Below, one piece after another: positions 16,693-25,019 of a stretch of DNA of 32,081 nucleotides (positions within the stretch are counted from its first letter, which is position 1; each line of letters begins with the position of its first letter). The stretch is from contig JAGAJL010000041.1 in assembly GCA_017626095.1 (NCBI GenBank), forward strand, positions 1 to 32,081. The letters run 5' to 3'. The notes beneath the pieces were generated by a model. The model ran no database searches. It had not been told where the DNA came from and worked only from the letters and a program-made list of their open reading frames with translations. Source of the stretch: Lachnospiraceae bacterium (GTDB lineage: Bacteria > Bacillota > Clostridia > Lachnospirales > Lachnospiraceae). The position numbers were made by a program, and so were the translations under genes.

Positions 16693-18033
16693 TTACTGCA
16701 TATAAAACGGATCGGTTTCCACTTCTTTAATAACAGCTTCCAGCTTATCCAGTTCTTCCAAAAGCTGTTCTTGTGTAATGATTAACGGCGGATTGCAGAG
16801 TACCATATTTTCATGACCAAAGGTTAAGAAACCTTTTTCGCGCAGGGAACCGATAATCTTTGGCAATTTGCCGTACGGATCCTGTCCATAAGGAACAATC
16901 GGTTCTTTTGTCTTCTTATCCTTAACAAATTCTACACAAGAGAATAAACCGATATGTCTGACATCTCCGACACAGTTATATTTCTCTTTGAACTCATCCA
17001 GTTTCTTTGCAAGGACAGCACCAACCTTATTGACATTGTCAAGGATATGAGCCTTCTCATAATAGTTGACACAGGCAACACCGGCAGCACAGGCTAACGG
17101 ATGACCACAGTAAGTCAAGCCGCATGAAAGTGTATGATCATCAAAATAGGCTGCAATTTCTTTGCTGACACATGCACCGCCAAGCTGGATATAACCACAG
17201 GTAACACCTTTGGCAAATGTAACAATATCCGGTTTCACATCAAAGTTCATAAAGGCAAACATTTTACCGGTTCTGCACCAGCCGGCCATAACCTCATCAC
17301 AAATCATGACGATGCCAAACTCATCACAGAGTTTTCTGACACCCTGTAGGTATCCTTTGGGAGGAATGATGATACCATTTGTGCCGGTTACAGTCTCTAA
17401 GATAATTGCAGCAATCTGATCGCGGCCTTCATAGATGATCTGTTCGCGAAGTTTTGCAATATAAAACTCGGTTGCCGCCTCCTCTGATTCAAACTGAATA
17501 CTCTCACGATAAATATAAGGATCAAAGAATTTTACAAATCCGGGCATACCGGGCTCAAGAGGAAATCTTCTCGGTTCACCGGTCAGGTTTCCGGCACCAA
17601 ATGTTGATCCATGATAACTTCTGTAACGGCTCATTACCTTATATCTTCCGGTGTACATTCTTGCCATTTTAATCGCATTTTCGTTGGCATCCGCACCACC
17701 GTTGGTAAAGAATACTTTGCCCATATTATCTGGCATCAGTTCAACAATCATCTTTGCCAGTTTTGCTCTGGATTCTACACCGTAGCCGGGACCCATCCAT
17801 GCAAATTTATCAATCTGCTCTTTCAATGCGTTGTTAATGTCTTCATTGCCATAGCCTAAGTTTACATTTACCTGTGTGGAAGACATATCTGTATATCTGT
17901 TTCCATCATAATCCCACAGATAGATGCCGTCTGCCTTTTCCATCGGGATTGGATTTACATCCTTCTGTTTTGCCCATGACTGCAAATAATACTTCTTTTG
18001 TGTCTCAACAATTTCTTTACCTGTCATTCCCAT
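16693..18033 (-). CDS. Class III (omega-amino acid type) aminotransferase
   Basis: 446-residue PLP-dependent transaminase of class III. GGADANENA lies at about 112-120 (phosphate-binding region), DEVMAGW at 246-252 (Asp holds the PLP ring), and the Schiff-base Lys is in TFAKG (Lys275). ADGIYLWDYDGNRYTDMSS at the N-terminus is of the type seen in enzymes annotated as taurine:2-oxoglutarate or aspartate-family aminotransferases. Start at ATG 18033, because AAAGGAG lies 9 bases before it; ATGs 6 bases on either side are less well placed. It follows livF by 85 bases and is the last gene before a terminator. With the transporter and an iron-type alcohol dehydrogenase in the same block, it may convert an imported amine to an aldehyde that the dehydrogenase reduces. 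The substrate is not proven: taurine, GABA and beta-alanine remain possible. Confidence 0.82.
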   Translation of the reverse strand: MGMTGKEIVETQKKYYLQSWAKQKDVNPIPMEKADGIYLWDYDGNRYTDMSSTQVNVNLGYGNEDINNALKEQIDKFAWMGPGYGVESRAKLAKMIVELMPDNMGKVFFTNGGADANENAIKMARMYTGRYKVMSRYRSYHGSTFGAGNLTGEPRRFPLEPGMPGFVKFFDPYIYRESIQFESEEAATEFYIAKLREQIIYEGRDQIAAIILETVTGTNGIIIPPKGYLQGVRKLCDEFGIVMICDEVMAGWCRTGKMFAFMNFDVKPDIVTFAKGVTCGYIQLGGACVSKEIAAYFDDHTLSCGLTYCGHPLACAAGVACVNYYEKAHILDNVNKVGAVLAKKLDEFKEKYNCVGDVRHIGLFSCVEFVKDKKTKEPIVPYGQDPYGKLPKIIGSLREKGFLTFGHENMVLCNPPLIITQEQLLEELDKLEAVIKEVETDPFYMQ

Positions 18034-18118
18034 TTTCATTATCTCCTTTATCATATACATTACAAAAAATACTTTTGACACTCATATCAAAAAACTATTG
18101 TCAGCTTAGCCGTTTGTA

Positions 18119-18829
18119 CTAAGCCCCCAAATATGCTTTTCGAACGTCATCATTATTCAGCAATTCTTTTGCATCGCCGGATAATTTAATTTTTCCCGTC
18201 TCCAGGACGTAGGCTCTGTTTGCTACTTTTAATGCCATTTTTGCATTCTGTTCTACCAACAGTACCGTAATTCCCTGTTTGTTTACTTCTTTAATAATAT
18301 CGAAAATTTCCTGCACCAGCAGTGGCGAAAGTCCCATAGACGGTTCATCCATCAGAATAATCTTCGGATCGGACATCAACGCACGTCCAACGGCAAGCAT
18401 CTGTTGTTCACCACCGGAGAAAGTACCGGCTAACTGATTCTGTCTTTCTTTCAGTCTTGGAAATCTTTCGAATACATGATCCATACGCTCAATGACTTTG
18501 TCTTTATCCTTGCGGCCATACATATATGCACCCATTTCCAGATTTTCACGCACAGTCATATCAACAAATACATGTCGTCCTTCGGGAACATGCGCAACAC
18601 CATGTGTTATAATTTTACTGGGCTCTTCTGCCAAAAGATTGGTATCGTCCCAGGTGACAGAACCACTGGTTGCCTTTTTCAACCCTGTGATCGTGTGAAG
18701 AATAGTGGTTTTTCCGGCACCGTTTGCACCGATCAAAGTAACAATTTCTCCATCGTTTACTTCGATACTTACATCTTCAATCGCATGAATAACACCATAA
18801 TGTACATTTAAATTCTCTACTTTAAGCAT
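18119..18829 (-). CDS. livF: Branched-chain-amino-acid-type ABC transporter ATPase LivF
   Basis: 236-residue ABC ATPase. Walker A GANGAGKTT lies at 34-42, the signature TFSGGEQQ at about 140 and Walker B ILMDEP after it, with the LivF-type NVHYG start and C-terminal VLETGKIKLSG. Start at ATG 18829 (AAGGAGG, spacing 8). It overlaps the end of livG by 8 bases, so translation is probably coupled. It pairs with LivG to power uptake through LivH/LivM. Confidence 0.93.
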   Translation of the reverse strand: MLKVENLNVHYGVIHAIEDVSIEVNDGEIVTLIGANGAGKTTILHTITGLKKATSGSVTWDDTNLLAEEPSKIITHGVAHVPEGRHVFVDMTVRENLEMGAYMYGRKDKDKVIERMDHVFERFPRLKERQNQLAGTFSGGEQQMLAVGRALMSDPKIILMDEPSMGLSPLLVQEIFDIIKEVNKQGITVLLVEQNAKMALKVANRAYVLETGKIKLSGDAKELLNNDDVRKAYLGA

Positions 18830-19622
18830 CCGCTTCGCCTCCTTCGTCTTCTTTACCGAGGTAAGCTTCAATCACGTCTTTATTATTGGCAATTTCTTCC
18901 GGCAGACCGCTCGCAAGAATTTCACCGAAATTCAGGACATATATTCTTTCGCATATGCTCATAACCAAACTCATATCATGTTCGATTAATAAAATCGGGA
19001 TTTGAAACTTTTCACGCAGCATTTTAATGGATTCTTTTAATTCATCCGTCTCAACCGGGTTCATACCGGCTGCCGGCTCATCCAAAAGCAGCAGTTTCAT
19101 GTCGGTTGCCAGAGCCCTTGCGATTTCCAACAATCTCTGTTTTCCATATGGAAGGTTTTCTGCACGCTGATCTGCAAATTCTTCCAGCTTGAACAATTTT
19201 AAAAGCTCCATTGCCTTTTTTGTTGTTTCCTCTTCTTCCTTCCAGAAAAACGGGGTTCTGGCAATCGACTGAAACAGACTGCTTTTCATATCTTTGTTAA
19301 AAGCCACTCTTACGTTATCCAGAACTGTCATTTTTTTGAATAAGCGGATATTCTGAAAAGTTCTGGCAATTCCTTCTTGTACAACCTGATGTGTGGAAAG
19401 ACCGTTCATTCTTTTTCCGCACAGCATATAGCTTCCGGTCGTCGGCTTATAGATACCTGTAATCAGGTTAAAAATGGTTGTCTTACCTGCTCCGTTTGGT
19501 CCGATCAAGCCAATCAGTTCTCCGGGATAGATTTGTATATTGACATCATTAACGGCCTTAAGACCACCAAACTGGATGCCCAGACTCTTTATTTCCAATA
19601 CCGGAACTCTTTCTTCTGCCAT
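18822..19622 (-). CDS. livG: Branched-chain-amino-acid-type ABC transporter ATPase LivG
   Basis: 266-residue ABC ATPase. Walker A GPNGAGKTT, the signature NLPYGKQRLLEIARAL, Walker B LLLLDEP, and the LivG-specific insert after the Q-loop (ARTFQNIRLFKKMTV) are visible. The C-terminus is acidic (EDEGGEADA). Start at ATG 19622: GGAG lies 8 bases before it, while the GTG nine bases earlier sits on the site. The gene begins 6 bases after the livM stop, so the two are tightly linked. Confidence 0.93.
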   Translation of the reverse strand: MAEERVPVLEIKSLGIQFGGLKAVNDVNIQIYPGELIGLIGPNGAGKTTIFNLITGIYKPTTGSYMLCGKRMNGLSTHQVVQEGIARTFQNIRLFKKMTVLDNVRVAFNKDMKSSLFQSIARTPFFWKEEEETTKKAMELLKLFKLEEFADQRAENLPYGKQRLLEIARALATDMKLLLLDEPAAGMNPVETDELKESIKMLREKFQIPILLIEHDMSLVMSICERIYVLNFGEILASGLPEEIANNKDVIEAYLGKEDEGGEADA

Positions 19623-19627
19623 ACCAA

Positions 19628-20653
19628 TCACTCCTTTCCTTCTGTTGCTTTCTTTTTCGTAAACTTCTCAAGAAGCTTCGGAAGAGAAAATTCACGACCG
19701 CCAAACAAACCGGTCGGCTTAAAAATCATAACCACAACCAGGATAATTGCATAAATCAACATTCTGTAGCTGGCAAATGCAGGTACCACATAGGAAATCA
19801 ACTGCGGCAATGCTGACAAAATAGGTGCTGCCACAATGGAACCTGTCAAAGATCCGCTACCACCAAGAATAACGATTGCAAGAAATTCTGATGATTTTGA
19901 GAAGTTGAAATAAGTCGGAACCAGTGTTGTAATATAGTGCGCATAAATGGCACCGGCGGTACCGGCAAAAAATGCGGAGATGGTAAAGGTCAATACTTTT
20001 GTTTTTGTCACGTTGATACCGGATGCTGCTGCCGCAATTCGGTCTTCTCTGATAGCTATCAAAGCTCTGCCGTATCTGGATCTAATATAGCAGTACATAA
20101 TGAAGATACAAACCACCATGGTAATGTATACATAATGATAATCCGAAACTTTTGCAATACCGGCAAAGGACTTACCAAATGTAGCACTTCCGGTAATGGC
20201 CGGAATACCAAAGTTACTTAAAACTACCCGGACAATTTCCGCAACCGCAACGGTTACAATACAAAGATAGTCCCCACTTAAACGAAGTGCAGGAATACCA
20301 ACTAAAAATCCGATAATTCCCGCAGCCACGCTACCGACTAAAATTGCGATTAAATATAATACGATAGACGGCAATTTTACCTGATCGCTGATTAACGTAG
20401 TTACAATTGCTGATGCATAGGCACCGATTGACATGAAACCCGCATGCCCCAGTGAAAACTCACCCATATATCCTGTTAAAAGGTTTAATGAACAGACAAT
20501 AATTGTATAAAACATTCCAATGACGACAAGACCATTGAAATATGCTGATTTCTTTCCTAATATTCCCGTATCAAATAACAGACTAAGAAGTAGGAAACCG
20601 ACAATAACAGCTATTATGCATATCAAATAATTTTTTTTCATTTTCTTCGGCAT
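19628..20653 (-). CDS. livM: Branched-chain-amino-acid-type ABC permease LivM
   Basis: 341-residue permease with about eight to ten membrane helices. It has the family motif GYMGEFSLGHAGFMSIGAYA near the N-terminus, the cytoplasmic loop motif LIAIREDRIAAAASGI that contacts the ATPase, and the closing motif LGGSGSLTGSIVAAPIL then PTGLFG. Start 20653 has AAGGAAG 7 bases upstream. It pairs with LivH in the inner membrane. Confidence 0.93.
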   Translation of the reverse strand: MPKKMKKNYLICIIAVIVGFLLLSLLFDTGILGKKSAYFNGLVVIGMFYTIIVCSLNLLTGYMGEFSLGHAGFMSIGAYASAIVTTLISDQVKLPSIVLYLIAILVGSVAAGIIGFLVGIPALRLSGDYLCIVTVAVAEIVRVVLSNFGIPAITGSATFGKSFAGIAKVSDYHYVYITMVVCIFIMYCYIRSRYGRALIAIREDRIAAAASGINVTKTKVLTFTISAFFAGTAGAIYAHYITTLVPTYFNFSKSSEFLAIVILGGSGSLTGSIVAAPILSALPQLISYVVPAFASYRMLIYAIILVVVMIFKPTGLFGGREFSLPKLLEKFTKKKATEGKE

Positions 20654-20671
20654 AGCACTACTTCCTTTCTC

Positions 20672-21559
20672 TTATACTTTTTCATTTACTTTTTTGCCCA
20701 TCAGGCCGGACGGTCTGACTAACAATACCAAAATCAAAATCAGATACGTAACTGCTTCATAGGTACCGGGAAGCATATATACCTTGACCATGATTTCTAT
20801 AATCCCTAACAATAGACCACCTATCATCGCTCCCGGAACGCTTCCAATTCCTCCCAGGACTGCTGCAACGAAGGCTTTCAATCCAAGTGTAATACCTAGT
20901 TCATTTTTAATACTTACATAAGATGTTGTATACATCATGGAAGCAACTGCCGCCAGACCGGAACCGATTGCGAATGTAATGGTAATAATTTTGTTTACGT
21001 TAATTCCTACTAAGGTAGATGCAATTTTGTCTTCCGGAACAGCCCTCATGGCTCTTCCCAGTTTTGTATACTTAATAAACAAAGTTAATAAAAGCATCAT
21101 CACAATACCAATGACCAGTGTTAAAATGGTTGTTCCCGGTATTGTCACGCTTCCGATTGCCACAGCCGGCAAATTAAACATGGGAGGCACGTTTCTCGGT
21201 GCAGAACCGAATAAAACAAGCGCTCCGTTTTCCAAAACCAAACTCATTCCAAGTGCTGTAATCAATGCTGTTGTCGATCCCTGTCCGCGGACCGGTTTAT
21301 ATGCAATCTGCTCTGTCATTACACCAACAAATACACAGACAATGATTGCTACAAATACAGCAAACCATGCCGGCAATCCCATTTTCAACATAACAGGAAT
21401 CAGATAAAATAGTGTAAATCCACCTACCATGATAAAATCACCATGTGCGAAATTAATCATTCTGATGATACCGTAGACCATGGTATAACCGAGAGCTGTC
21501 AGTGCATAAATTGAACCAAGATTTAATCCGTTTGCTAAACTCTGAATAAATTTTGCCAT
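20672..21559 (-). CDS. livH: Branched-chain-amino-acid-type ABC permease LivH
   Basis: 295-residue permease, hydrophobic throughout. The family start LANGLNLGSIYALTALGYTM and INFAHGDFIMVGGF are followed by the ATPase-contact loop MRAVPEDKIASTLVGIN, LGGIGSVPGAMIGGLLLG, and the end motif VRPSGLMGKK. It is the first of the two permeases after the binding protein, the normal order J-H-M-G-F. Confidence 0.93.
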   Translation of the reverse strand: MAKFIQSLANGLNLGSIYALTALGYTMVYGIIRMINFAHGDFIMVGGFTLFYLIPVMLKMGLPAWFAVFVAIIVCVFVGVMTEQIAYKPVRGQGSTTALITALGMSLVLENGALVLFGSAPRNVPPMFNLPAVAIGSVTIPGTTILTLVIGIVMMLLLTLFIKYTKLGRAMRAVPEDKIASTLVGINVNKIITITFAIGSGLAAVASMMYTTSYVSIKNELGITLGLKAFVAAVLGGIGSVPGAMIGGLLLGIIEIMVKVYMLPGTYEAVTYLILILVLLVRPSGLMGKKVNEKV

Positions 21560-21715
21560 ATGCTCTCATCTCCGTTTCGTCTCATTTTATTGGCAACCGG
21601 GAAGACAATTGCCATCCCGGTTGTCATATATATGCCAGTCTTTCATGGCCTTATAATTCAAAAAAAGTCTTTCGTTCTATATTTCAGAAACTACTATAAA
21701 CAGAAGCTGCTATAC

Positions 21716-21765
21716 AGAAACTATAATTTAGAAACTATAATTTAGAAACTATAATTTAGAAACTA
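21716..21765. repeat. 14-bp tandem repeat across the livJ stop codon
   Basis: AGAAACTATAATTT is repeated at 21716-21729, 21730-21743 and 21744-21757, followed by a partial copy. On the minus strand the partial copy holds the last codons of livJ and its TAA, so the stop region has been copied three times downstream. Degenerate related sequence continues to about 21685. Confidence 0.9.
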
Positions 21766-22970
21766 CCATAATAGGTAAGTGCGCCATCTTTGAATGTTTC
21801 AATTGTGAAAGGCTTTTTCGCATCACCGTTTTCATCGTAGGTAACGGTACCACCCATACTGTCATATTCCATTGCAAGAAGTGCATCTTTTACAACTGCA
21901 GGATCATAAGAATTAGCTGTTTCCATAGCCTGTACAAGCATCTTAACGGTATCGTAGTATAAAGAAGAAACCGCATTCAGACCTTCTTCGCCATATTCTG
22001 CTTTGTATGCAGCAACATAATTCTTAACAGCTTCTGTATCAGCAGAAAGATCAAGGTGTGCTAAATAGTAGCAATCATTAAATTTAGCTTCATAACCGGT
22101 TACATCTGTTCCGTCCCATGCATCACCACCAAGGATTGGTCCGCTAAATCCGGCATCTCTTGCCTGTGATACAAAGTTCGGTACGGTATCATAGTTGTTC
22201 GGATAAATAATAACTTCTGCGCCCTGTTCAATTGCTTTTGAAATCTGAGCGGTATAGTCTGTATCAGTTGTTACACAACCATAGTGTTCAAAAGTCACAT
22301 CTGCCATTTCTGCAAGAGAACCTTCCATTGCTTCTGCAAGACCTGCACAGTAATCTGAGTCTTCAGCAGCTACGATTGCAATGTTTTTAGCACCAAACTC
22401 TTCGGTTGCCATTTTTGCAAGTGTAGGTCCCTGATCAGCATCTGAGAAACATTCTCTGAAGATGTAATCACCTGTTTTGCAAATCGTTGCATTGGTTGAG
22501 TAAGGTGTAATTACAAGCATTCCGCTTTCCTGTGCTGTTTCTACAAAGGATAAGGTACAGCTTGAAGAACAAGAACCGATTACGGCACTGATGTCATATG
22601 ATGCACAGTTGTTATAAGCACTGATTGCTTCTGTTGCATCTGACTTATCATCTGCGAATACTGCTGACTCTAAGGTATAAGACTTTCCATCAATAGTAAC
22701 GCCGCCTGCTTCATTGATTTCTTTGATAGCCAGGTTATAACCGTTAACGGCGCCTTCACCCCAGCTTGCAAGACTTCCGGTAAGAGGTGCAATACCGGCG
22801 ATTAAAATGGTATCACCATCTGCTGCGGGGGCAGATTCGGTTGATTCGGTTGTCTCAGTTGTTCCGGTTGATTCCGTAGTTGCTGCGCTGTCTCCGCATC
22901 CAGCTAACAATCCCATGCTTAACGCTGTTACTGTCAGCATGGCTACGATTTTTTTCATTCTTTTTTTCAT
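21756..22970 (-). CDS. livJ: ABC transporter substrate-binding lipoprotein, LivJ type
   Basis: 404-residue solute-binding protein. The lipoprotein signal ends in LLAGC (Cys at about 25), with a Thr/Glu/Ser linker, then a type I periplasmic-binding fold (ILIAGIAPLTGSLASWGEGAVNGYNLAIKE). The ligand-contact region SCSSSCTLSFVETAQESGML resembles the Leu/Ile/Val family. It is anchored outside the membrane and feeds LivHMGF. GGAGG lies 8 bases before the start at 22970. The actual ligand is not shown by sequence; this family also carries other amino acids, amides and short aliphatic compounds. Confidence 0.92.
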   Translation of the reverse strand: MKKRMKKIVAMLTVTALSMGLLAGCGDSAATTESTGTTETTESTESAPAADGDTILIAGIAPLTGSLASWGEGAVNGYNLAIKEINEAGGVTIDGKSYTLESAVFADDKSDATEAISAYNNCASYDISAVIGSCSSSCTLSFVETAQESGMLVITPYSTNATICKTGDYIFRECFSDADQGPTLAKMATEEFGAKNIAIVAAEDSDYCAGLAEAMEGSLAEMADVTFEHYGCVTTDTDYTAQISKAIEQGAEVIIYPNNYDTVPNFVSQARDAGFSGPILGGDAWDGTDVTGYEAKFNDCYYLAHLDLSADTEAVKNYVAAYKAEYGEEGLNAVSSLYYDTVKMLVQAMETANSYDPAVVKDALLAMEYDSMGGTVTYDENGDAKKPFTIETFKDGALTYYGSF

Positions 22971-23019
22971 ACATTTGTCCTCCTCTTTTAAAATATATCA
23001 TTCAACCTTCAGCAAATGC

Positions 23020-23637
23020 TTACAGGCCAAATTTCGCTTTTACATAATGTTCCATCACATCAACGCATCTGTCCCTTCCAATGCGGGCACTGTTTAATGT
23101 CATGTCGTAGTTGACCGGGTTCGTCCAGTAGTTACCCTTTGTATAATGCTTGTAATAATCTGCGCGGTACTTATCCGTCTTTGTAATCAGCCGGTGTGCC
23201 TCAGCCTCTGTTACGCCCATCTTTTTGATAATGGATGCGACGCAGTCAGCTCTTGGCGCTTCTATATAGAAACTTGCAACATTGCAGTAATCCTTTAATA
23301 CATAATCTGCACATTTACCAATGACAATAAAAGAAGTTTCATCAGCCAGTTTCCGGATGATTTCGCTCTGGATATTAAAAAGATTATTATTGGAAGTAAA
23401 TCTCTTATCCGAAGGCTCTACCACATAATTAAACGGCAGTCCCTTTAACTTGTCGGATAAATACAGTTTTTCATCCGAGAGATTAAACAATGCCTCATTA
23501 ATGCCGCTTTTTTCGGAAGCCATTCGAAGAATCTGCTGTTCATAACAGGGAATTCCCAAACGCTCCGCAAGCTTTACACCGATTTCTTTTCCGCCGCTGC
23601 CAAAACCTCTGGCAATTGTAATCACATATTTCTGCAT
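23020..23637 (-). CDS. Cytidylate-kinase-like family protein
   Basis: 205-residue P-loop protein of the cytidylate-kinase-2 type. The N-terminal MQKYVITIARGFGSGGKEIG carries the phosphate-binding loop (GFGSGGKEIG). The family body IPCYEQQILRMASEKSG is followed by SFIVIGKCADYVL and a basic region near RIGRDRCVDV. The family is common in anaerobic Firmicutes; its real phosphate acceptor is mostly unknown. Start 23637 has GGAGG 7 bases upstream. It begins 30 bases after the terminator that ends the alcohol dehydrogenase and precedes livJ by 49 bases, so it leads the transporter run. Why a kinase leads this operon is unclear. Confidence 0.8.
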   Translation of the reverse strand: MQKYVITIARGFGSGGKEIGVKLAERLGIPCYEQQILRMASEKSGINEALFNLSDEKLYLSDKLKGLPFNYVVEPSDKRFTSNNNLFNIQSEIIRKLADETSFIVIGKCADYVLKDYCNVASFYIEAPRADCVASIIKKMGVTEAEAHRLITKTDKYRADYYKHYTKGNYWTNPVNYDMTLNSARIGRDRCVDVMEHYVKAKFGL

Positions 23638-23666
23638 GATTTTTCCTCCTCTTACTGATATCAAAG

Positions 23667-23698
23667 AAAAAAGCCTTTACATCCAATGATGTAAAAGC
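23667..23698 (-). terminator. Intrinsic terminator between alcohol dehydrogenase and kinase
   Basis: On the minus strand GCTTTTACATC (23698-23688), loop ATTG and GATGTAAAGGC (23683-23673) are followed by six T residues. It lies only about 20 bases before the ribosome site of the next gene. It may therefore let some transcripts through rather than isolate the two genes. Confidence 0.8.
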
Positions 23699-23705
23699 TC
23701 CTTTG

Positions 23706-23731
23706 CTTATTCACTCTTTACTTATTCACTC
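23706..23731. repeat. Duplicated stop-codon region of the alcohol dehydrogenase
   Basis: CTTATTCACTC occurs at 23706-23716 and 23721-23731 (period 15). On the minus strand the second copy covers the TAA of the alcohol dehydrogenase, so the gene end has been copied just downstream. Confidence 0.6.
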
Positions 23732-24819
23732 CATAAGTCTGTATATATTTTTAAAATATCTTTCTTGTTAACTTCTTTTTTTGTATTACCGGGGCTACCA
23801 CTGGCAATTGCATCATCTGCCATTTTATCCATCTTTAAAAAGAATGTCTCTCTGTCAATTCCGTATTCCTCCAAGGTGGGAATTTCAATGGTTTTACAAA
23901 GATCTGCCAGATAATCAAAAAAGATATCCGCACACTCTGCATCGGTACCGGCTGCACCCAATTCTCTTCCGATTGTCGCAAATCGTTCAAGGCAGCCGTC
24001 CTTAGCGAATAACAGACATTTCGTAATCAGCATAGCATTGGAGATACCATGTGGCACATGGAACAGTGCACCGATGGGTCTGCTCATGCCGTGCACCAGT
24101 GTAACACTTGCATTATTGATACAAACGCCCGCTTCATATGCGGCAAATGACATTTCCGTTCTGGCCTCAATATCCTCTCCGTTTGCATAAGCACGCGGTA
24201 AAAATTCAAAAACACGTTTGATTGCGGAAAGCGCAAACATGTCGGTATATGGTGTAGCCTTCTTGGATGTAAAAGCTTCCACAGCATGTGTCAGGGCATC
24301 CATTCCGGTTGCTGCAGTAATGGATTTGGGAGCCGTTACGCACAATGTCGGATCAATAATCGCGAGCTTCGGTATGATTTTTTCATCCGTAATTAACTTT
24401 TTCGTATCTGTCGCAGATTCTGTCACGCAATAAAACTTCGTTGCTTCAGAACCGGAACCTGCAGTTGTCGGAATCAAAACAATCGGTGCATAATCAGATG
24501 CTGCCGAAACAGCCTTGGCGCTATCCTGTGGGCTTCCGCCTCCGATTCCGATAATCATATCGCATCCGGACTGATCATAAACCTCTTTTGCAGCCGCAAC
24601 CATTAAATCATCCGGTTCTCCTTTGATATCTGTAAATACTGTATATTTTACTCCGACTTCATCCAATGAAGCGGTTAATTTTTTTACAATTCCACTCTTT
24701 TCAACAATTTTTCCGGAAATCACAAGGGCATTGGTTCCCAAACTCTGAATCTGTTCTTTTGCCGATGTAATTGCCCCTTCGCCTACAATTGTTCGGTTCG
24801 GCATTAATACCTGAAACAT
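23722..24819 (-). CDS. Iron-containing alcohol dehydrogenase family oxidoreductase
   Basis: 365-residue group III (iron-type) alcohol dehydrogenase. The NAD(P) loop GIGGGSPQDSAKA lies at about 91-103 and PTTAGSGSE at 118-125. The metal ligands are visible: Asp174 and His178 in GMDALTHAVEAF, His243 in LVHGMSRP, His257 in FHVPHG. It reduces an aldehyde, or oxidises the alcohol, with NAD(P)H. Start at ATG 24819 (GGAGG 9 bases before it). It has its own promoter and a terminator-like hairpin in the leader. Next to a class III aminotransferase and a HAAT transporter, a role in reducing the aldehyde made by the transaminase is reasonable; sulfoacetaldehyde reductases belong to this family. 4-hydroxybutyrate and 1,3-propanediol type enzymes are alternatives. 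Confidence 0.85.
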   Translation of the reverse strand: MFQVLMPNRTIVGEGAITSAKEQIQSLGTNALVISGKIVEKSGIVKKLTASLDEVGVKYTVFTDIKGEPDDLMVAAAKEVYDQSGCDMIIGIGGGSPQDSAKAVSAASDYAPIVLIPTTAGSGSEATKFYCVTESATDTKKLITDEKIIPKLAIIDPTLCVTAPKSITAATGMDALTHAVEAFTSKKATPYTDMFALSAIKRVFEFLPRAYANGEDIEARTEMSFAAYEAGVCINNASVTLVHGMSRPIGALFHVPHGISNAMLITKCLLFAKDGCLERFATIGRELGAAGTDAECADIFFDYLADLCKTIEIPTLEEYGIDRETFFLKMDKMADDAIASGSPGNTKKEVNKKDILKIYTDLWSE

Positions 24820-24853
24820 TTTGTGATACCTCCATTCCATCTTTTTAGAAAGA

Positions 24854-24893
24854 AAATAAAAAAGAGACCGAAGACTTTTGTCCCGGCCTCTTT
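24854..24893 (-). terminator. Terminator-like hairpin in the alcohol dehydrogenase leader
   Basis: On the minus strand AAAGAGGCCG (24893-24884) pairs with CGGTCTCTTT (24870-24861), with an inner GAC/GTC closing a TTTT loop; a run of T residues follows. It lies between the promoter at 24936-24964 and the ribosome site, about 42 bases from the start codon. It could be a transcription attenuator. No T-box or known riboswitch core was recognised in the leader of about 70 bases before it. Confidence 0.6.
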
Positions 24894-24935
24894 GCCACTC
24901 ATAATTATCTTTACATTTATCTTTATGTTGAAATC

Positions 24936-24964
24936 ATAATAGCATTCTCGAAAATGGAAAACAA
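24936..24964 (-). promoter_or_regulatory. Sigma-A promoter for the alcohol dehydrogenase
   Basis: On the minus strand TTGTTT (24964-24959), a 17-base spacer and TATTAT (24941-24936) form a fair vegetative promoter. It gives a leader of about 110 bases that includes the terminator-like hairpin. Confidence 0.5.
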
Positions 24965-25019
24965 TATTGAAAAAAACAGTAAATTTTGTGCAATTGCACA
25001 AGTGTAAAGTTATTAATTT

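Noticed and set aside
20937-21407. 156-codon open frame opposite livH
   Set aside because: Antisense to a conserved permease; hydrophobic only because the complement of permease code is.
21716-21765. Possible CRISPR-like or origin-like repeat array
   Set aside because: The 14-base units are contiguous without spacers and sit on a stop codon, so they are a local tandem duplication.
24804-24922. Leader peptide frame overlapping the alcohol dehydrogenase start
   Set aside because: ATG AGT GGC frame has no clear ribosome site and no run of one amino acid codon; kept only as a remote possibility.
24854-24964. T-box or other known riboswitch before the alcohol dehydrogenase
   Set aside because: No T-box sequence or other conserved riboswitch core recognised, and the leader is too short for most of them.
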